Part shown: positions 16,967-25,199 of the stretch, in pieces
Position numbering within the stretch: position 1 is the stretch's first letter
Layout of the letters: each line of letters opens with the position of its first letter
Assembly (NCBI RefSeq): GCF_014648855.1
Contig: NZ_BMRX01000003.1
Coordinates: 434,001-498,000 of the forward strand
Origin: Streptomyces parvulus
GTDB taxonomy: Bacteria; Actinomycetota; Actinomycetes; Streptomycetales; Streptomycetaceae
DNA: 64,000 bases
Reading direction: 5' to 3'
The notes under the pieces: generated by a model
What the model saw: the letters and a program-made list of their open reading frames with translations, nothing else
What the model was told of the DNA's origin: nothing
Databases searched by the model: none
Program-made: the position numbers and the translations under genes

Positions 16967-17824
16967 ATGACAGCGCTCTTCGCCCTGGCCACCAGCCTCC
17001 TGTGGGGCATGGCCGACTTCGGCGGCGGGGTGCTGACCCGGCGCACGCCCGCGCTCACGGTGGTCGTCGTCTCCCAGTCGGTCGCCGTCGTCGTCCTCGG
17101 CGCGATCGTCGCCGCGACCGGCGCCTGGAGCGAGACCTCCCCGCACCTCTGGTTCGCGGTCGCCGCCGGTCTGGTCGGGCCGGTGGCGATGCTCGCCTTC
17201 TACAAGGCGCTCGCCCTGGGCCCGATGGGCGTCGTCTCGCCGCTGGGCTCCCTCGGCGTCGCCGTCCCGGTGGGCGTGGGCCTCGTCCTGGGCGAGCGCC
17301 CCGGGCCGGCGCAGTTCGCCGGCATCCTGGTCGCCGTCGCGGGCGTGGTGCTCGCCGGCGGTCCGCAGCTGCGGGGTGCGCCCGTGCAGCGGCGGACGGT
17401 GGCGCTGACGCTCGTCGCGGCCTTCGGCTTCGGTGCGGTGATGGCCCTGATCGCGGAGGCGTCGACCACGCTGACCGGCCTCTTCCTCGCGCTGTTCGTC
17501 CAGCGCGTCACCAACGTCACCGCGGGCGGCCTGGCCCTGTGGGCCTCCGTCCGGCGGGGCGCCGTCGCGCTGCCGCCCGGGGGCTTCCCCTGGGCCGCGC
17601 TGCCCGCGCTGGGCTTCGTCGGGCTCGCCGACGTCGCGGCCAACGGCACGTACTCGGTCGCCGCGCAGCACGGGCCGGTGACGGTGGCGGCGGTGCTGGC
17701 GTCCCTGTACCCCGTGGTGACCGCCCTGGCCGCGCGCGGGTTCCTCAGCGAACGGCTGCGCGCCGTGCAGGCGGCGGGCGCGGGCCTCGCCCTCGTCGGC
17801 ACCCTGCTGCTGGCCACGGGCTGA
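16967..17824 (+). CDS. EamA/DMT family transporter
   Basis: A 285-residue membrane protein with ten predicted hydrophobic segments in two EamA repeats. The first starts at FALATSLLWGMADFGGG, and the second after about residue 140 (TLVAAFGFGAVMALIAEAS). It is a drug/metabolite superfamily exporter or importer of unknown substrate. The ATG at 16967 was chosen because it begins right at the first transmembrane segment. Upstream lies the double palindrome likely bound by the divergent XRE-cupin regulator, so this gene is probably its target. Confidence 0.88.
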   Translation: MTALFALATSLLWGMADFGGGVLTRRTPALTVVVVSQSVAVVVLGAIVAATGAWSETSPHLWFAVAAGLVGPVAMLAFYKALALGPMGVVSPLGSLGVAVPVGVGLVLGERPGPAQFAGILVAVAGVVLAGGPQLRGAPVQRRTVALTLVAAFGFGAVMALIAEASTTLTGLFLALFVQRVTNVTAGGLALWASVRRGAVALPPGGFPWAALPALGFVGLADVAANGTYSVAAQHGPVTVAAVLASLYPVVTALAARGFLSERLRAVQAAGAGLALVGTLLLATG

Positions 17825-17856
17825 CCCGGGCCCCGGCACACCGTCCGCCCCGGCGC

Positions 17857-18663
17857 TCAGCTCTCCGCGGCCGGTTCCGCGAGTCTGCCCGGCACCGGCG
17901 GCCGCTCCTCGGACAGTTCGGCCAGGCGTGCCAGTGCCTCGCCGTCCAGCTCCGACAGTTCGCGCAGCTGTCCCGGCGTGACCCCGTCGGGGATCGGCAC
18001 GGGGGCCGGGGTCCGCAGCGGCGGCTGCCAGCCCTCGGCGGGGGTCCAGCGCCGTACGACCCTGGCGGGCGCGCCGGCCACCACGGAGTGGTCGGGGACG
18101 GTGCCCCGGACCACCGCGCCGGCGGCCACGACCACGTTCCGCCCGATCCGCGCGCCGGGCAGGATCACCGCGCCCGTGCCGATCCAGCAGCCGGGGCCGA
18201 TCTCGACCGGGTCCATCCGGGGCCACTGCTTGCCGATGGGCTGGTGCGGATCGTCGTAGGAGTGGTTGGTGGAGGTCACGTAGACGTACGGCCCGAAGTA
18301 GCAGTCGCTGCCGATGGTGACGGTGGTGTCGGCGATGACGTGGCTGCCTCGGCCCAGGACCACGCCGTCGCCGATGCGCAGGATCGGCTCGGGGCCCAGG
18401 TCGAGGTCAGGCATGAGGCCGGCGGTCAGTGTGACCTGCTCGCCGATGATGCAGTGCGCGCCGAGGTGGATCCAGGGTTCGCCGAAGACCGTCCCGAGCG
18501 GGAAGGCGAGGCGGGTGCCCGTGCCCAGCGCGCCGAAGCGGAAGCGTCCGGGGTGGGCGGCGGTGACGGAGCCGGTGCGCTGCACCCAGGCCCAGCCCGC
18601 GTGGACGGCCCGCTGCGCCAGGCGGCTCCGCCAGGACGAGAACGTGTTCTTGCGCTTGGGCAC
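17857..18663 (-). CDS. Left-handed beta-helix acyltransferase
   Basis: A 268-residue protein with hexapeptide repeats in the middle (GAHCIIGEQVTLTAG, IGDGVVLGRGSHVIADTTVTIGSDCYFGPYVYVTSTNHSYDD, IGPGCWIGTGAVILPGARIGRNVVVAAGAVV). The NHSYDDP segment with its catalytic-type histidine matches the maltose/galactoside O-acetyltransferase class. It probably transfers an acetyl or acyl group to a sugar or cell-surface molecule. A charged C-terminal tail (about residues 215-268) is extra. The GTG start is 6 bases after TACCGT on the minus strand, consistent with a leaderless mRNA. Confidence 0.8.
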   Translation of the reverse strand: MPKRKNTFSSWRSRLAQRAVHAGWAWVQRTGSVTAAHPGRFRFGALGTGTRLAFPLGTVFGEPWIHLGAHCIIGEQVTLTAGLMPDLDLGPEPILRIGDGVVLGRGSHVIADTTVTIGSDCYFGPYVYVTSTNHSYDDPHQPIGKQWPRMDPVEIGPGCWIGTGAVILPGARIGRNVVVAAGAVVRGTVPDHSVVAGAPARVVRRWTPAEGWQPPLRTPAPVPIPDGVTPGQLRELSELDGEALARLAELSEERPPVPGRLAEPAAES

Positions 18664-18770
18664 CCGCTCACGGTAGTCCGCGGGCGCCGGGGTCGTGGCC
18701 GCGGAGTGCTGTGATCTTCACCCCACCGGGTGGCGTACGGTGCCGTACATCATCCGAACAGGAGGCGAAG

Positions 18771-19307
18771 ATGACGCAGAAGGCGCTGATCACGGCGATC
18801 GCCGGCAGGGAACCCAAGGTCGACGCGGGGGCCTTCGTGGCGCCGACGGCCGCGGTCGTCGGGGACGTGACGCTGCACGCCGGGGCGAGCCTCTGGTACG
18901 GGGCGGTGGCGCGCGGCGACGTCGAGCGGATCACCGTCGGCGCGGACAGCAACGTCCAGGACAACTGCACGCTCCACGCCGACCCGGGGTTCCCCGTGAC
19001 GGTCGGCGAGCGGGTCTCCATCGGGCACAACGCCGTGGTGCACGGCGCGACCGTCGAGGACGACTGCCTCATCGGCATGGGTGCGACCGTCCTCAACGGC
19101 GCGGTGATCGGAGCCGGTTCGCTGGTCGCGGCCCAGGCGCTGGTGCCGCAGGGGATGCGGGTGCCGCCGGGCTCCCTGGTCGCGGGCGTGCCGGCGAAGG
19201 TCCGGCGGGAGCTGACCGAGGAGGAGCGGCAGGGGGTGACGCTGAACGGCACGATGTACGCGGCGCTGGCCGTGGAGCACCGGGAGGCGTCGGGGGAGGC
19301 TTCGTAG
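18771..19307 (+). CDS. Gamma-class carbonic anhydrase family protein
   Basis: A 178-residue left-handed beta-helix protein of the gamma carbonic anhydrase/YrdA family. Visible are the Arg-Asp pair in ARGDVERITVGADSNVQDN and the metal-ligand histidines in TLHADPGF and SIGHNAVVHGATV. Typical C-terminal features are GSLVAGVPAKVRRELTEEE. It may hydrate CO2, but many family members are inactive or bind other ligands. ATG 18771 has AGGAGG 5 bases upstream, which settles the start against an earlier in-frame codon at 18711. Confidence 0.88.
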   Translation: MTQKALITAIAGREPKVDAGAFVAPTAAVVGDVTLHAGASLWYGAVARGDVERITVGADSNVQDNCTLHADPGFPVTVGERVSIGHNAVVHGATVEDDCLIGMGATVLNGAVIGAGSLVAAQALVPQGMRVPPGSLVAGVPAKVRRELTEEERQGVTLNGTMYAALAVEHREASGEAS

Positions 19308-19395
19308 GAGTCCGGGCGCGGGTGCTTCGTGGCCGATCGCGCCCCGCGGCGGAGTCGCACGAGGTCACGGCCCCGCGCCCCTTCGGCGCGTGCCG

Positions 19396-20019
19396 CTACT
19401 CGGCGGCGGACACCGGCTGGGCGTTCTTCGCCTTCTTCTTCAGGACCAGCATCGAGGTCACACCGATGGCGACGGCCAGCACCAGGCCCAGCCAGGAGAA
19501 GCGCTTGAGCCAGGACTCCGCGACGATTCCGACGTAGTAGATGACCGCGGTGGTGCCGCCCGCCCAGACGATGCCGCCGAGGACGTTGGCGATCAGGAAC
19601 TTCCAGTAGGGCATCCGCAGTACGCCGGCCAGCGGGCCCGCGAAGATGCGCAGCAGGGCGACGAAGCGGCCGAAGAACACGGCCCACATGCCCCACTTCT
19701 GGAAGGACCGCTCGGCGGTGGCGACATGGCCTTCGCTGAAGTGCCTGGGGAACTTGCGGCCCAGCCAGGCCAGCAGGGGCCGGCCGCCCTTGCGGCCGAT
19801 GGCGTATCCGATGGAGTCGCCGATCACCGCGCCCGCGCTGGCGCAGGCGCCCAGGACCAGCGGGTCGATGCCGCCGTGCTGCGACGACAACAGGGCCGCG
19901 GACACCAGGATGATCTCGCCGGGCAGCGGGATGCCCAGGCTCTCCAGGCCGATGACCAGTCCGACGACGGCGTACACGGCCACCGCGGGCACCGTGTCGA
20001 GCCACTCCTGGACGTGCAA
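19396..20019 (-). CDS. DedA family membrane protein
   Basis: A 207-residue polytopic membrane protein of the DedA/SNARE-associated family. Signature parts are GLESLGIPLPGEIILVSAALL, GDSIGYAIGRKGG and FFGRFVALLRIFAGPLAGVLRMPYWKFLIANVLGGIVWAGG, with the conserved FxGRF-x(3)RxxxP arginines. DedA proteins are implicated in lipid carrier (undecaprenyl phosphate or phospholipid) translocation. The Lys-rich C-terminus (LKKKAKNAQ) should face the cytoplasm. A strong hairpin separates it from the upstream thioesterase gene, so it likely has its own promoter. Confidence 0.9.
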   Translation of the reverse strand: MHVQEWLDTVPAVAVYAVVGLVIGLESLGIPLPGEIILVSAALLSSQHGGIDPLVLGACASAGAVIGDSIGYAIGRKGGRPLLAWLGRKFPRHFSEGHVATAERSFQKWGMWAVFFGRFVALLRIFAGPLAGVLRMPYWKFLIANVLGGIVWAGGTTAVIYYVGIVAESWLKRFSWLGLVLAVAIGVTSMLVLKKKAKNAQPVSAAE

Positions 20020-20045
20020 CGCGCATCCTCCGCTTCGCGAACCTG

Positions 20046-20081
20046 TTCCCGGGCGCGCCTCGGCGAAGGCGCACCCGGGAA
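20046..20081 (-). terminator. Terminator hairpin after the thioesterase gene
   Basis: TTCCCGGG (20046-20053) pairs with CCCGGGAA (20074-20081), and the inner GCGCCT pairs with AGGCGC, giving a nearly continuous stem of 14-15 bases. It starts 21 bases after the thioesterase stop on the minus strand and precedes the DedA gene. Confidence 0.65.
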
Positions 20082-20101
20082 GGGTACCGGTTCGCGGGAG
20101 T

Positions 20102-20554
20102 TCAGCCGTTGGGGCGCAGGGTCCATATGACGGTCATCTCACCGGTGACCGCGCCGTCCTCGCGCCGGATGGCGACGCTCACCGGGAACTCGGGGCGGCT
20201 CCCGGCGTCCAGTTCGGCGACGACGTCGGCGGCGGGGCGGCCGAGGGTGGCGGTGGCGGTGACGGGGCCGAGGGCGATCTTCTTGAAGGCGATCTCCGCG
20301 GTCACCGGCAGCGGCACGGCCCGGGAGAGCTGGTCGCCGAAGGCGGCCAGCACGATCGCGCCACTGGCCGACTCGCCCAGCGTGAACATGGCCCCGGCGT
20401 GCGGACCGCCCACGTGGTTGCGGTACTCGCTCTGGTCCGGGAGGGCCAGCACGGCCTTCTCCGGGGTGGTCTCCAGGTACTCCAGGTTCAGGGTCCTGAC
20501 CATCGGCACCGTGGCGGCGAGCAACTCGCCGATCGACATCTGGTCTGCGCTCAT
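20102..20554 (-). CDS. Hotdog-fold thioesterase-like protein (PaaI/DUF4442)
   Basis: A 150-residue single hotdog domain. The helix-strand pattern NHVGGPHAGAMFTLGESASGAIVLAAFG is the typical central hotdog helix with its H-x-G-A motif, followed by strands AEIAFKKIALGPVTATATL and ELDAGSRPEFPVSVAIRREDGAVTGEMTVIWTLRP. It probably hydrolyses an acyl-CoA or acyl-carrier thioester. The ATG at 20554 follows TAACCT by 6 bases on the minus strand, again suggesting a leaderless transcript. A strong hairpin follows the gene. Confidence 0.8.
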   Translation of the reverse strand: MSADQMSIGELLAATVPMVRTLNLEYLETTPEKAVLALPDQSEYRNHVGGPHAGAMFTLGESASGAIVLAAFGDQLSRAVPLPVTAEIAFKKIALGPVTATATLGRPAADVVAELDAGSRPEFPVSVAIRREDGAVTGEMTVIWTLRPNG

Positions 20555-20705
20555 GGGGGCAGGTTACCCATGAGTAGCATCGAAGGGCCAGGCCCGGCCC
20601 GGACGATCGCGGCGCGAACCGTCACGGGAGCTCCCCACTTCTGGTACGTCCCTGACAAGGCCCGGTGACCGAATCGTGTCCTGGGCGGCATTAGGGTGAC
20701 TGCTC

Positions 20706-21725
20706 ATGTGGCCAGGACAGCAGCCGCCCGGGGGCGAGCAGAACCCGCAGAACAATCCGTACCAGCAGCCGGGGTACCAACAGCCGAATCCGTACCAGCA
20801 GCCGGGCTACCAGCAGCAGCCCGGCCCGTACGGACAGCAGCAGTGGGGGGCGCCGCAGCGCGCCGGGGCACCGCAGCCGTCGCCGGGCGGCGGGGGTGGC
20901 GGGAACCGGACGAAGCTGGTCGCGATCGTCGCCGCCCTGGCGGTGGTGGTGGCCGCCGGCGTCACCGGGTTCCTGGTGCTCGGCGGCGACAAGGACGACC
21001 AGGCGGACGACGGCAAGGACAAGAAGCCGTCCGCGAGCGCGTCCGCGGAGAAGTCCGACGGCCCCTCCGCCGACCCGAGCGCGTCCGGCTCCGACGACAA
21101 CCCGCGCGGCGGCGACGAGGCGCAGGCCACCGTCGACGGCTGGAAGGTCGTGGCCAACCCCCGCTTCGGCACCATGTTCGACGTGCCGGCCGACTGGGAG
21201 ATCGACAGCAAGGACACCAGCGTCGGCTTCGAGTGGGAGGAGAAGGGCAAGACCGACCGCACGACGGTCACCGCCCCCGCCTACCTCAAGTCCGAGTGGT
21301 GCACGACGGACGAGAACAAGGACGGCCGCAAGGAGAGCACCGCCCTCGCCACCACCGGTACCCGCGGTGAGAGTGGCGCCAAGGACACCGACATGGCGGC
21401 CGAGACGCGGGTGCCGTGGTGGATCTTCGGCGGTTACACCCAGCCGGACAAGAAGAGCGTGAAGTACGGCAAGCCGAAGGCGTACACCACCGCCTCCGGC
21501 ATCAAGGGCAGCGTCATCACCGCGTACTCGCAGGGCACGCCCCAGAAGGGCAAGTGCGACACCGAGGGCAAGGCGATCACCTTCGCGTTCCAGAACAGCG
21601 CGGGCGACTTCGTCACCTGGAACCTGTACGGCGCCAAGGGCGTCGACGAGGAGGTCCCGGAGGCGACGATCCAGAAGATCCTCAGTACCGTGCGGCTGAC
21701 CGAGGAACCGCCGACCGAGTCGTAG
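20706..21725 (+). CDS. Membrane-anchored extracellular protein with Pro/Gln-rich N-terminus
   Basis: A 339-residue protein. Residues 1-65 are a cytoplasmic low-complexity tail with QQPGYQQPNPYQQPGYQQQ-type repeats. One transmembrane helix follows (KLVAIVAALAVVVAAGVTGFLVLGG, about 75-100), then an acidic/Ser linker and a soluble outer domain of about 210 residues (VDGWKVVANPRFGTMFDVPADWEI ... KILSTVRLTEE). The outer domain resembles lipoprotein-like domains found next to similar Streptomyces membrane proteins. Function unknown. A TAGGGT box (20692-20697) lies 8 bases before the ATG. Confidence 0.8.
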   Translation: MWPGQQPPGGEQNPQNNPYQQPGYQQPNPYQQPGYQQQPGPYGQQQWGAPQRAGAPQPSPGGGGGGNRTKLVAIVAALAVVVAAGVTGFLVLGGDKDDQADDGKDKKPSASASAEKSDGPSADPSASGSDDNPRGGDEAQATVDGWKVVANPRFGTMFDVPADWEIDSKDTSVGFEWEEKGKTDRTTVTAPAYLKSEWCTTDENKDGRKESTALATTGTRGESGAKDTDMAAETRVPWWIFGGYTQPDKKSVKYGKPKAYTTASGIKGSVITAYSQGTPQKGKCDTEGKAITFAFQNSAGDFVTWNLYGAKGVDEEVPEATIQKILSTVRLTEEPPTES

Positions 21726-21732
21726 GAACCGC

Positions 21733-22578
21733 TCAGCCGATGCCGAACGCCCCGGCCGGAGGGTCGGGCGACGGCACGGCGTCCGCGTCCCGCACCGGCC
21801 GCGCGCCGCCGACGAAGTCTCGCAGGGCCGGACCGTGTTCGACGCGGGCGGGGAAGGCGTCGGCGGCGGTGCGCCGGGCCAGCGCCGGGACGTCCAGCGG
21901 GCGGCCCGAGGCGACCAGGACCGCGTTGCCGAACCGGCGTCCGCGCAGCACCCCCGGTTCGGCGATCAGCGCCGTGTGCTCGAAGAGCGCGGCGAAGCCC
22001 GCCAGCTGGCCGCGCAGGAAGCCGAACGGCGCCCCGTCGGCCAGGTTCGCCACGTAGACGCCGTCGGCGCGCAGGACCCGCGCCGCCTCGCGGGCGTACT
22101 CGACGGAGGTCAGGTGAGCCGGCACGCGGGAGCCCCCGAAGACGTCGGCGACGAGCACGTCGGCCGAGTCCGCGGGGGCGGCGGCCAGCCAGGCGCGGGC
22201 GTCGGCGCCGTGCGCGGTGACGTCCGCCCCGTCCGGCAGCGGCAGGTGCTCGGCGACCAGTTCCAGCAGCCCCCGGTCCGCCTCCACGACGTCCTGGCGG
22301 GAGCCGGGCCGGGTCGCGGCCACGTACCGGGGCAGCGTGAACGCCCCGCCGCCCAGGTGCAGCACGTCCAGCGCGCGCCCCGGCTCGGCGACCGTGTCCA
22401 GGACGTGGCCGAGCCGGCGCGTGTACTCGAACTCCAGGTGCGCCGGCTCGTCCAGGTCGACGTACGACTGCGGGGCCCCGTCCACGGTGAGCAGCCAGGC
22501 CCGCCGCCGGTCGACGTCGGGCATGAGCTTGACGGTGCCGTGGTCGGTGACGCGGCTGACGGGTACGGCTTCGTTCAC
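21733..22578 (-). CDS. Spermidine-synthase-like methyltransferase-fold protein
   Basis: A 281-residue protein of the polyamine synthase (SpeE-like) family. It has the N-terminal beta hairpin (GTVKLMPDVDRRRAWLLTVDGAPQSYVDLDEP), the nucleotide-binding LDVLHLGGGAFTLPRYVAATRPGSRQDVVEADRGLLELVAEHL, and the acidic VLVADVFGGSRVP where spermidine synthases have an Asp-rich active site. The usual YHE substrate motif is not obvious, so the true substrate is uncertain. It starts 19 bases after tuf3 on the same strand, so the two probably form an operon. Confidence 0.8.
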   Translation of the reverse strand: MNEAVPVSRVTDHGTVKLMPDVDRRRAWLLTVDGAPQSYVDLDEPAHLEFEYTRRLGHVLDTVAEPGRALDVLHLGGGAFTLPRYVAATRPGSRQDVVEADRGLLELVAEHLPLPDGADVTAHGADARAWLAAAPADSADVLVADVFGGSRVPAHLTSVEYAREAARVLRADGVYVANLADGAPFGFLRGQLAGFAALFEHTALIAEPGVLRGRRFGNAVLVASGRPLDVPALARRTAADAFPARVEHGPALRDFVGGARPVRDADAVPSPDPPAGAFGIG

Positions 22579-22597
22579 TCCCCCATTGTGCGGGAGT

Positions 22598-23779
22598 TCA
22601 TTCCACCGCCGTCACCGTCCCCGCCCCCACGGTCCGACCGCCCTCGCGGACGGCGAAGCCGAGTCCCGTCTCCAGCGGCACGTCCCGCCCCAGCTCCACC
22701 GTCATCGTGACGGTGTCGCCGGGCCGGGCTACGCCCACCTCACCGAGGTCCACGTCGCCGACCACGTCCGCGGTCCGGATGTAGAACTGCGGCCGGTATC
22801 CGGTGGCGACCGGCGTGGAGCGCCCGCCCTCCCGCGCCGACAGCACGTACACCTGCGCGGTGAAGCGCCTCGCGGGCACGACGCTGCCGGGCGCGGCGAC
22901 CACGTGCCCGCGGCGGACGGCGTCGCGGCCGACCCCGCGCAGCAGCAGGGCGACGTTGTCCCCGGCCTGCGCCTCGTCCATCGGCTTGCCGAACGTCTCC
23001 AGGCCGGTGACCACCGTCTCGACAAAGGCCCCGAGCACCTCGACCCGGTCGCCGAGGCGGACCGTGCCGCGCTCGACCGCGCCGGTGACGACCGTGCCGC
23101 GCCCGGTGATGGTGAGCACGTTCTCCACCGACAGCAGGAACGGCGCGTCGAGGTACCGCTCCGGCATGGGCACATAGGTGTCCACGGCGTCGAGCAGCGC
23201 CTCGACGGACGCGGTCCACCGGGGGTCGCCCGCCAGCGCGCGCAGCCCCGAGACCCGCACGACGGGCACGGAGTCGCCGCCGTAGCCGTGCGTGGTCAGC
23301 AGGTCGCGGACCTCCAGTTCGACGAGGTCGGTCAGCACCGCGTCCTCGCCGTCTGCGACGGCGTCGGCCTTGTTGAGCGCGACCACGATGTGGTCGACGC
23401 CCACCTGCCGGGCGAGCAGCACGTGTTCGGCGGTCTGCGGCATGATCCCGTCCAGCGCCGAGACGACCAGGATCGCCCCGTCGAGCTGGGCGGCGCCGGT
23501 GACCATGTTCTTGACGTAGTCGGCGTGGCCCGGCATGTCGACGTGCGCGTAGTGGCGGGTGTCGGTCTCGTACTCGACGTGCGCGATGTTGATGGTGATG
23601 CCGCGCGCGGCCTCCTCCGGGGCGCGGTCGATGCGGTCGAACGGCACGAAGGTGCCCGAGCCGCGCTCGGCGAGGACCTTGGTGATGGCGGCGGTCAGGG
23701 TGGTCTTGCCGTGGTCGACATGGCCCATCGTGCCGATGTTCAGATGCGGTTTGGTGCGGACGTACGCCGTCTTGGACAT
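22598..23779 (-). CDS. tuf3: Elongation factor Tu paralogue (tuf3 type)
   Basis: A 393-residue EF-Tu that delivers aminoacyl-tRNA to the ribosome. All GTPase motifs are present: GHVDHGKT (G1), RGITI (G2), DMPGH (G3), NKAD (G4). It differs from a housekeeping EF-Tu at many positions (for example [11 protein letters not shown] rendered as [19 protein letters not shown]), and no rpsL-rpsG-fusA neighbours are present. It is therefore the divergent third tuf gene known from some Streptomyces, where it is reported to respond to stress or starvation. ATG 23779 has GAGG 7 bases upstream. An in-frame ATG at 24061 would add 94 residues of non-coding composition and is rejected. Confidence 0.9.
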   Translation of the reverse strand: MSKTAYVRTKPHLNIGTMGHVDHGKTTLTAAITKVLAERGSGTFVPFDRIDRAPEEAARGITINIAHVEYETDTRHYAHVDMPGHADYVKNMVTGAAQLDGAILVVSALDGIMPQTAEHVLLARQVGVDHIVVALNKADAVADGEDAVLTDLVELEVRDLLTTHGYGGDSVPVVRVSGLRALAGDPRWTASVEALLDAVDTYVPMPERYLDAPFLLSVENVLTITGRGTVVTGAVERGTVRLGDRVEVLGAFVETVVTGLETFGKPMDEAQAGDNVALLLRGVGRDAVRRGHVVAAPGSVVPARRFTAQVYVLSAREGGRSTPVATGYRPQFYIRTADVVGDVDLGEVGVARPGDTVTMTVELGRDVPLETGLGFAVREGGRTVGAGTVTAVE

Positions 23780-23828
23780 GGCGCTACCTCGAAGCCTCGT
23801 GGCGGTGGTGGGACCCCGGTGTCCGGCC

Positions 23829-23870
23829 GACCCTCCCCCTGGGGGGTCCGCGGACGATCCGGGGAGGGTC
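23829..23870 (-). promoter_or_regulatory. Perfect hairpin in the tuf3 leader
   Basis: GACCCTCCCC (23829-23838) and GGGGAGGGTC (23861-23870) form a perfect 10-base inverted repeat with a 22-base loop. On the minus strand the stem begins at the stop codon of a 34-codon ORF and ends 49 bases before the tuf3 start. The position suggests an attenuator or a ribosome-sensitive leader structure rather than a terminator of another gene. Confidence 0.5.
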
Positions 23871-23973
23871 AGCTTCGGGCGCCGTCGGCAGCGGCCGGGA
23901 AGAAGAAGAGGGCGGCAGCCTTCGGCGCGTCCGCGACTGCGGACGCTGCGAGGTGGAAGGCGTACCGGAACAT
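23869..23973 (-). CDS. Putative 34-residue leader ORF ahead of tuf3
   Basis: ATG 23973 opens a 34-codon frame with 85% G/C in third positions. The peptide begins [18 protein letters not shown] and contains three consecutive Phe codons within [16 protein letters not shown] stands 9 bases upstream of the ATG. The stop codon coincides with the first bases of the hairpin before tuf3. It may be a leader peptide through which translation controls tuf3, or simply a small upstream gene. I do not recognise the peptide. Confidence 0.4.
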   Translation of the reverse strand: MFRYAFHLAASAVADAPKAAALFFFPAAADGARS

Positions 23974-24064
23974 GAGGCAGATCCTCGCCGACGGCCCGTT
24001 CCACGTCGAATGGTTTTTGAGGGAACGGGAGTTCGACGCGTGCGCGGTCCGGACGAGCCATGTG

Positions 24065-24392
24065 TCACACCTCCGGCGGGAACTCGGCGGCCCGCGGGCG
24101 GCGTCCGGCGGCGGAGTGGCGGGGGTGGCCGCGGTTCCCTCGTGTGCGCTCGGGTGGCGCCGGACAAGGCCGGCCCGGCCGGACGACACCGCACCATTGT
24201 GGCGAACGTGGGAGGTCAGGGCGGTACGGAGCGTCAACTCCGCCCGGACCGCGGGCAGCACGCCGGCCGGCCCGCCCCCACGGCGGGTCCTGGCGCGGAG
24301 GCCGGCGGACGGCGGCGCGGGCGGGGCGGTGGTTCATCCGCCTGTGACGCCCGTGAGACGCTCCATACGGCGATCACACACATTTGTCGGTT
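24065..24392. other. Non-coding interval between tuf3 leader and TVP38 gene
   Basis: About 330 bases between divergent units. Frames here have poor third-position bias on both strands, so I see no gene. It should hold the tuf3 promoter on the minus strand, but no convincing -35/-10 pair could be picked. On the plus strand the TAGTGT box of the next gene marks its right border. Confidence 0.5.
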
Positions 24393-24403
24393 AGTGTCAC
24401 CGG

Positions 24404-25192
24404 ATGCTCGATGCCACCACCCGCTCTGGGGGCACCGCCACGGTCACTCCCCGGACCGCCGCAACGCAGCTCGCCGTCGCCACCGCCGGCGGGCCGGTCC
24501 CACCGGCCCCACCCACCGGCTTCGCCGGACGCGTGACCAGAGTGCTGCTCTCCCCGTGGTCCCGGCTCTCCCTGCTGGTCGCCCTGCTGGCCTCGGCCGC
24601 GACGGCCGTCCTCCTCTTCCAGCCGCAGCGGCTGCTGACCGAGGGCTGGCCGCCCCAGCTCGGCGGGGCCGCGGCGGCCGTGGCCTACGCGGTGGCGTAC
24701 GGGCTGTGCACGGTCGCCTTCGTGCCGCGCCCGCTGCTCAACCTGGCGGCGGGGGCGCTGTTCGGCTCGCAGCTCGGGCTGGCCTCGGCCCTCGCGGGGA
24801 CGGTGCTCGGCGCGGGGCTGGCCTTCTGCCTGGGCCGGGTGCTGGGCCAGGAAGCGCTGCGTCCGCTGCTGCGGGGCAAGTGGCTGAAGGCCGCCGACGG
24901 CCAGCTCAGCCGGCACGGCTTCCGCTCGATGCTGGCGGCCCGGCTCTTCCCCGGCGTGCCGTTCGCCGCGGCCAACTACTGCGCGGCGGTGTCGCGCATG
25001 GGTCTGCTCCCCTTCCTCCTGGCGACGGGCCTGGGGTCCATCCCCAACACCGCCGCCTACGCCGTCGCCGGGGCCCGCGCCTCGACGCCGACCTCGCCCG
25101 CCTTCCTGATCGCGCTGGCCTGCATCGCCCTGCCGGGGCTCGCGGGGGCCCTGGTGGCCTGGCGCAAGCGGCACCGGCTGCGCCCGCAGTGA
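24404..25192 (+). CDS. TVP38/TMEM64 family membrane protein
   Basis: A 262-residue polytopic protein of the VTT (SNARE-associated/DedA superfamily) fold. It has the conserved blocks FVPRPLLNLAAGALFGSQLGLASALAGTVLGAGLAFCLGRVLG, RHGFRSMLAARLFPGVPFAAANYCAAVSRM and IPNTAAYAVAGARA. Proteins of this fold act in lipid scrambling or transport. The N-terminal 45 residues are Thr/Pro-rich and cytoplasmic. ATG 24404 is 6 bases after TAGTGT (24392-24397), suggesting a leaderless mRNA. It ends 7 bases from the convergent thiolase gene. Confidence 0.87.
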   Translation: MLDATTRSGGTATVTPRTAATQLAVATAGGPVPPAPPTGFAGRVTRVLLSPWSRLSLLVALLASAATAVLLFQPQRLLTEGWPPQLGGAAAAVAYAVAYGLCTVAFVPRPLLNLAAGALFGSQLGLASALAGTVLGAGLAFCLGRVLGQEALRPLLRGKWLKAADGQLSRHGFRSMLAARLFPGVPFAAANYCAAVSRMGLLPFLLATGLGSIPNTAAYAVAGARASTPTSPAFLIALACIALPGLAGALVAWRKRHRLRPQ

Positions 25193-25199
25193 CGTCGCT

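Noticed and set aside
23780..24061. N-terminal extension of EF-Tu from an ATG at 24061 preceded by GGAGG
   Set aside because: The extra 94 codons have low third-position G/C and basic low-complexity composition; EF-Tu proteins start at [12 protein letters not shown] as at 23779.
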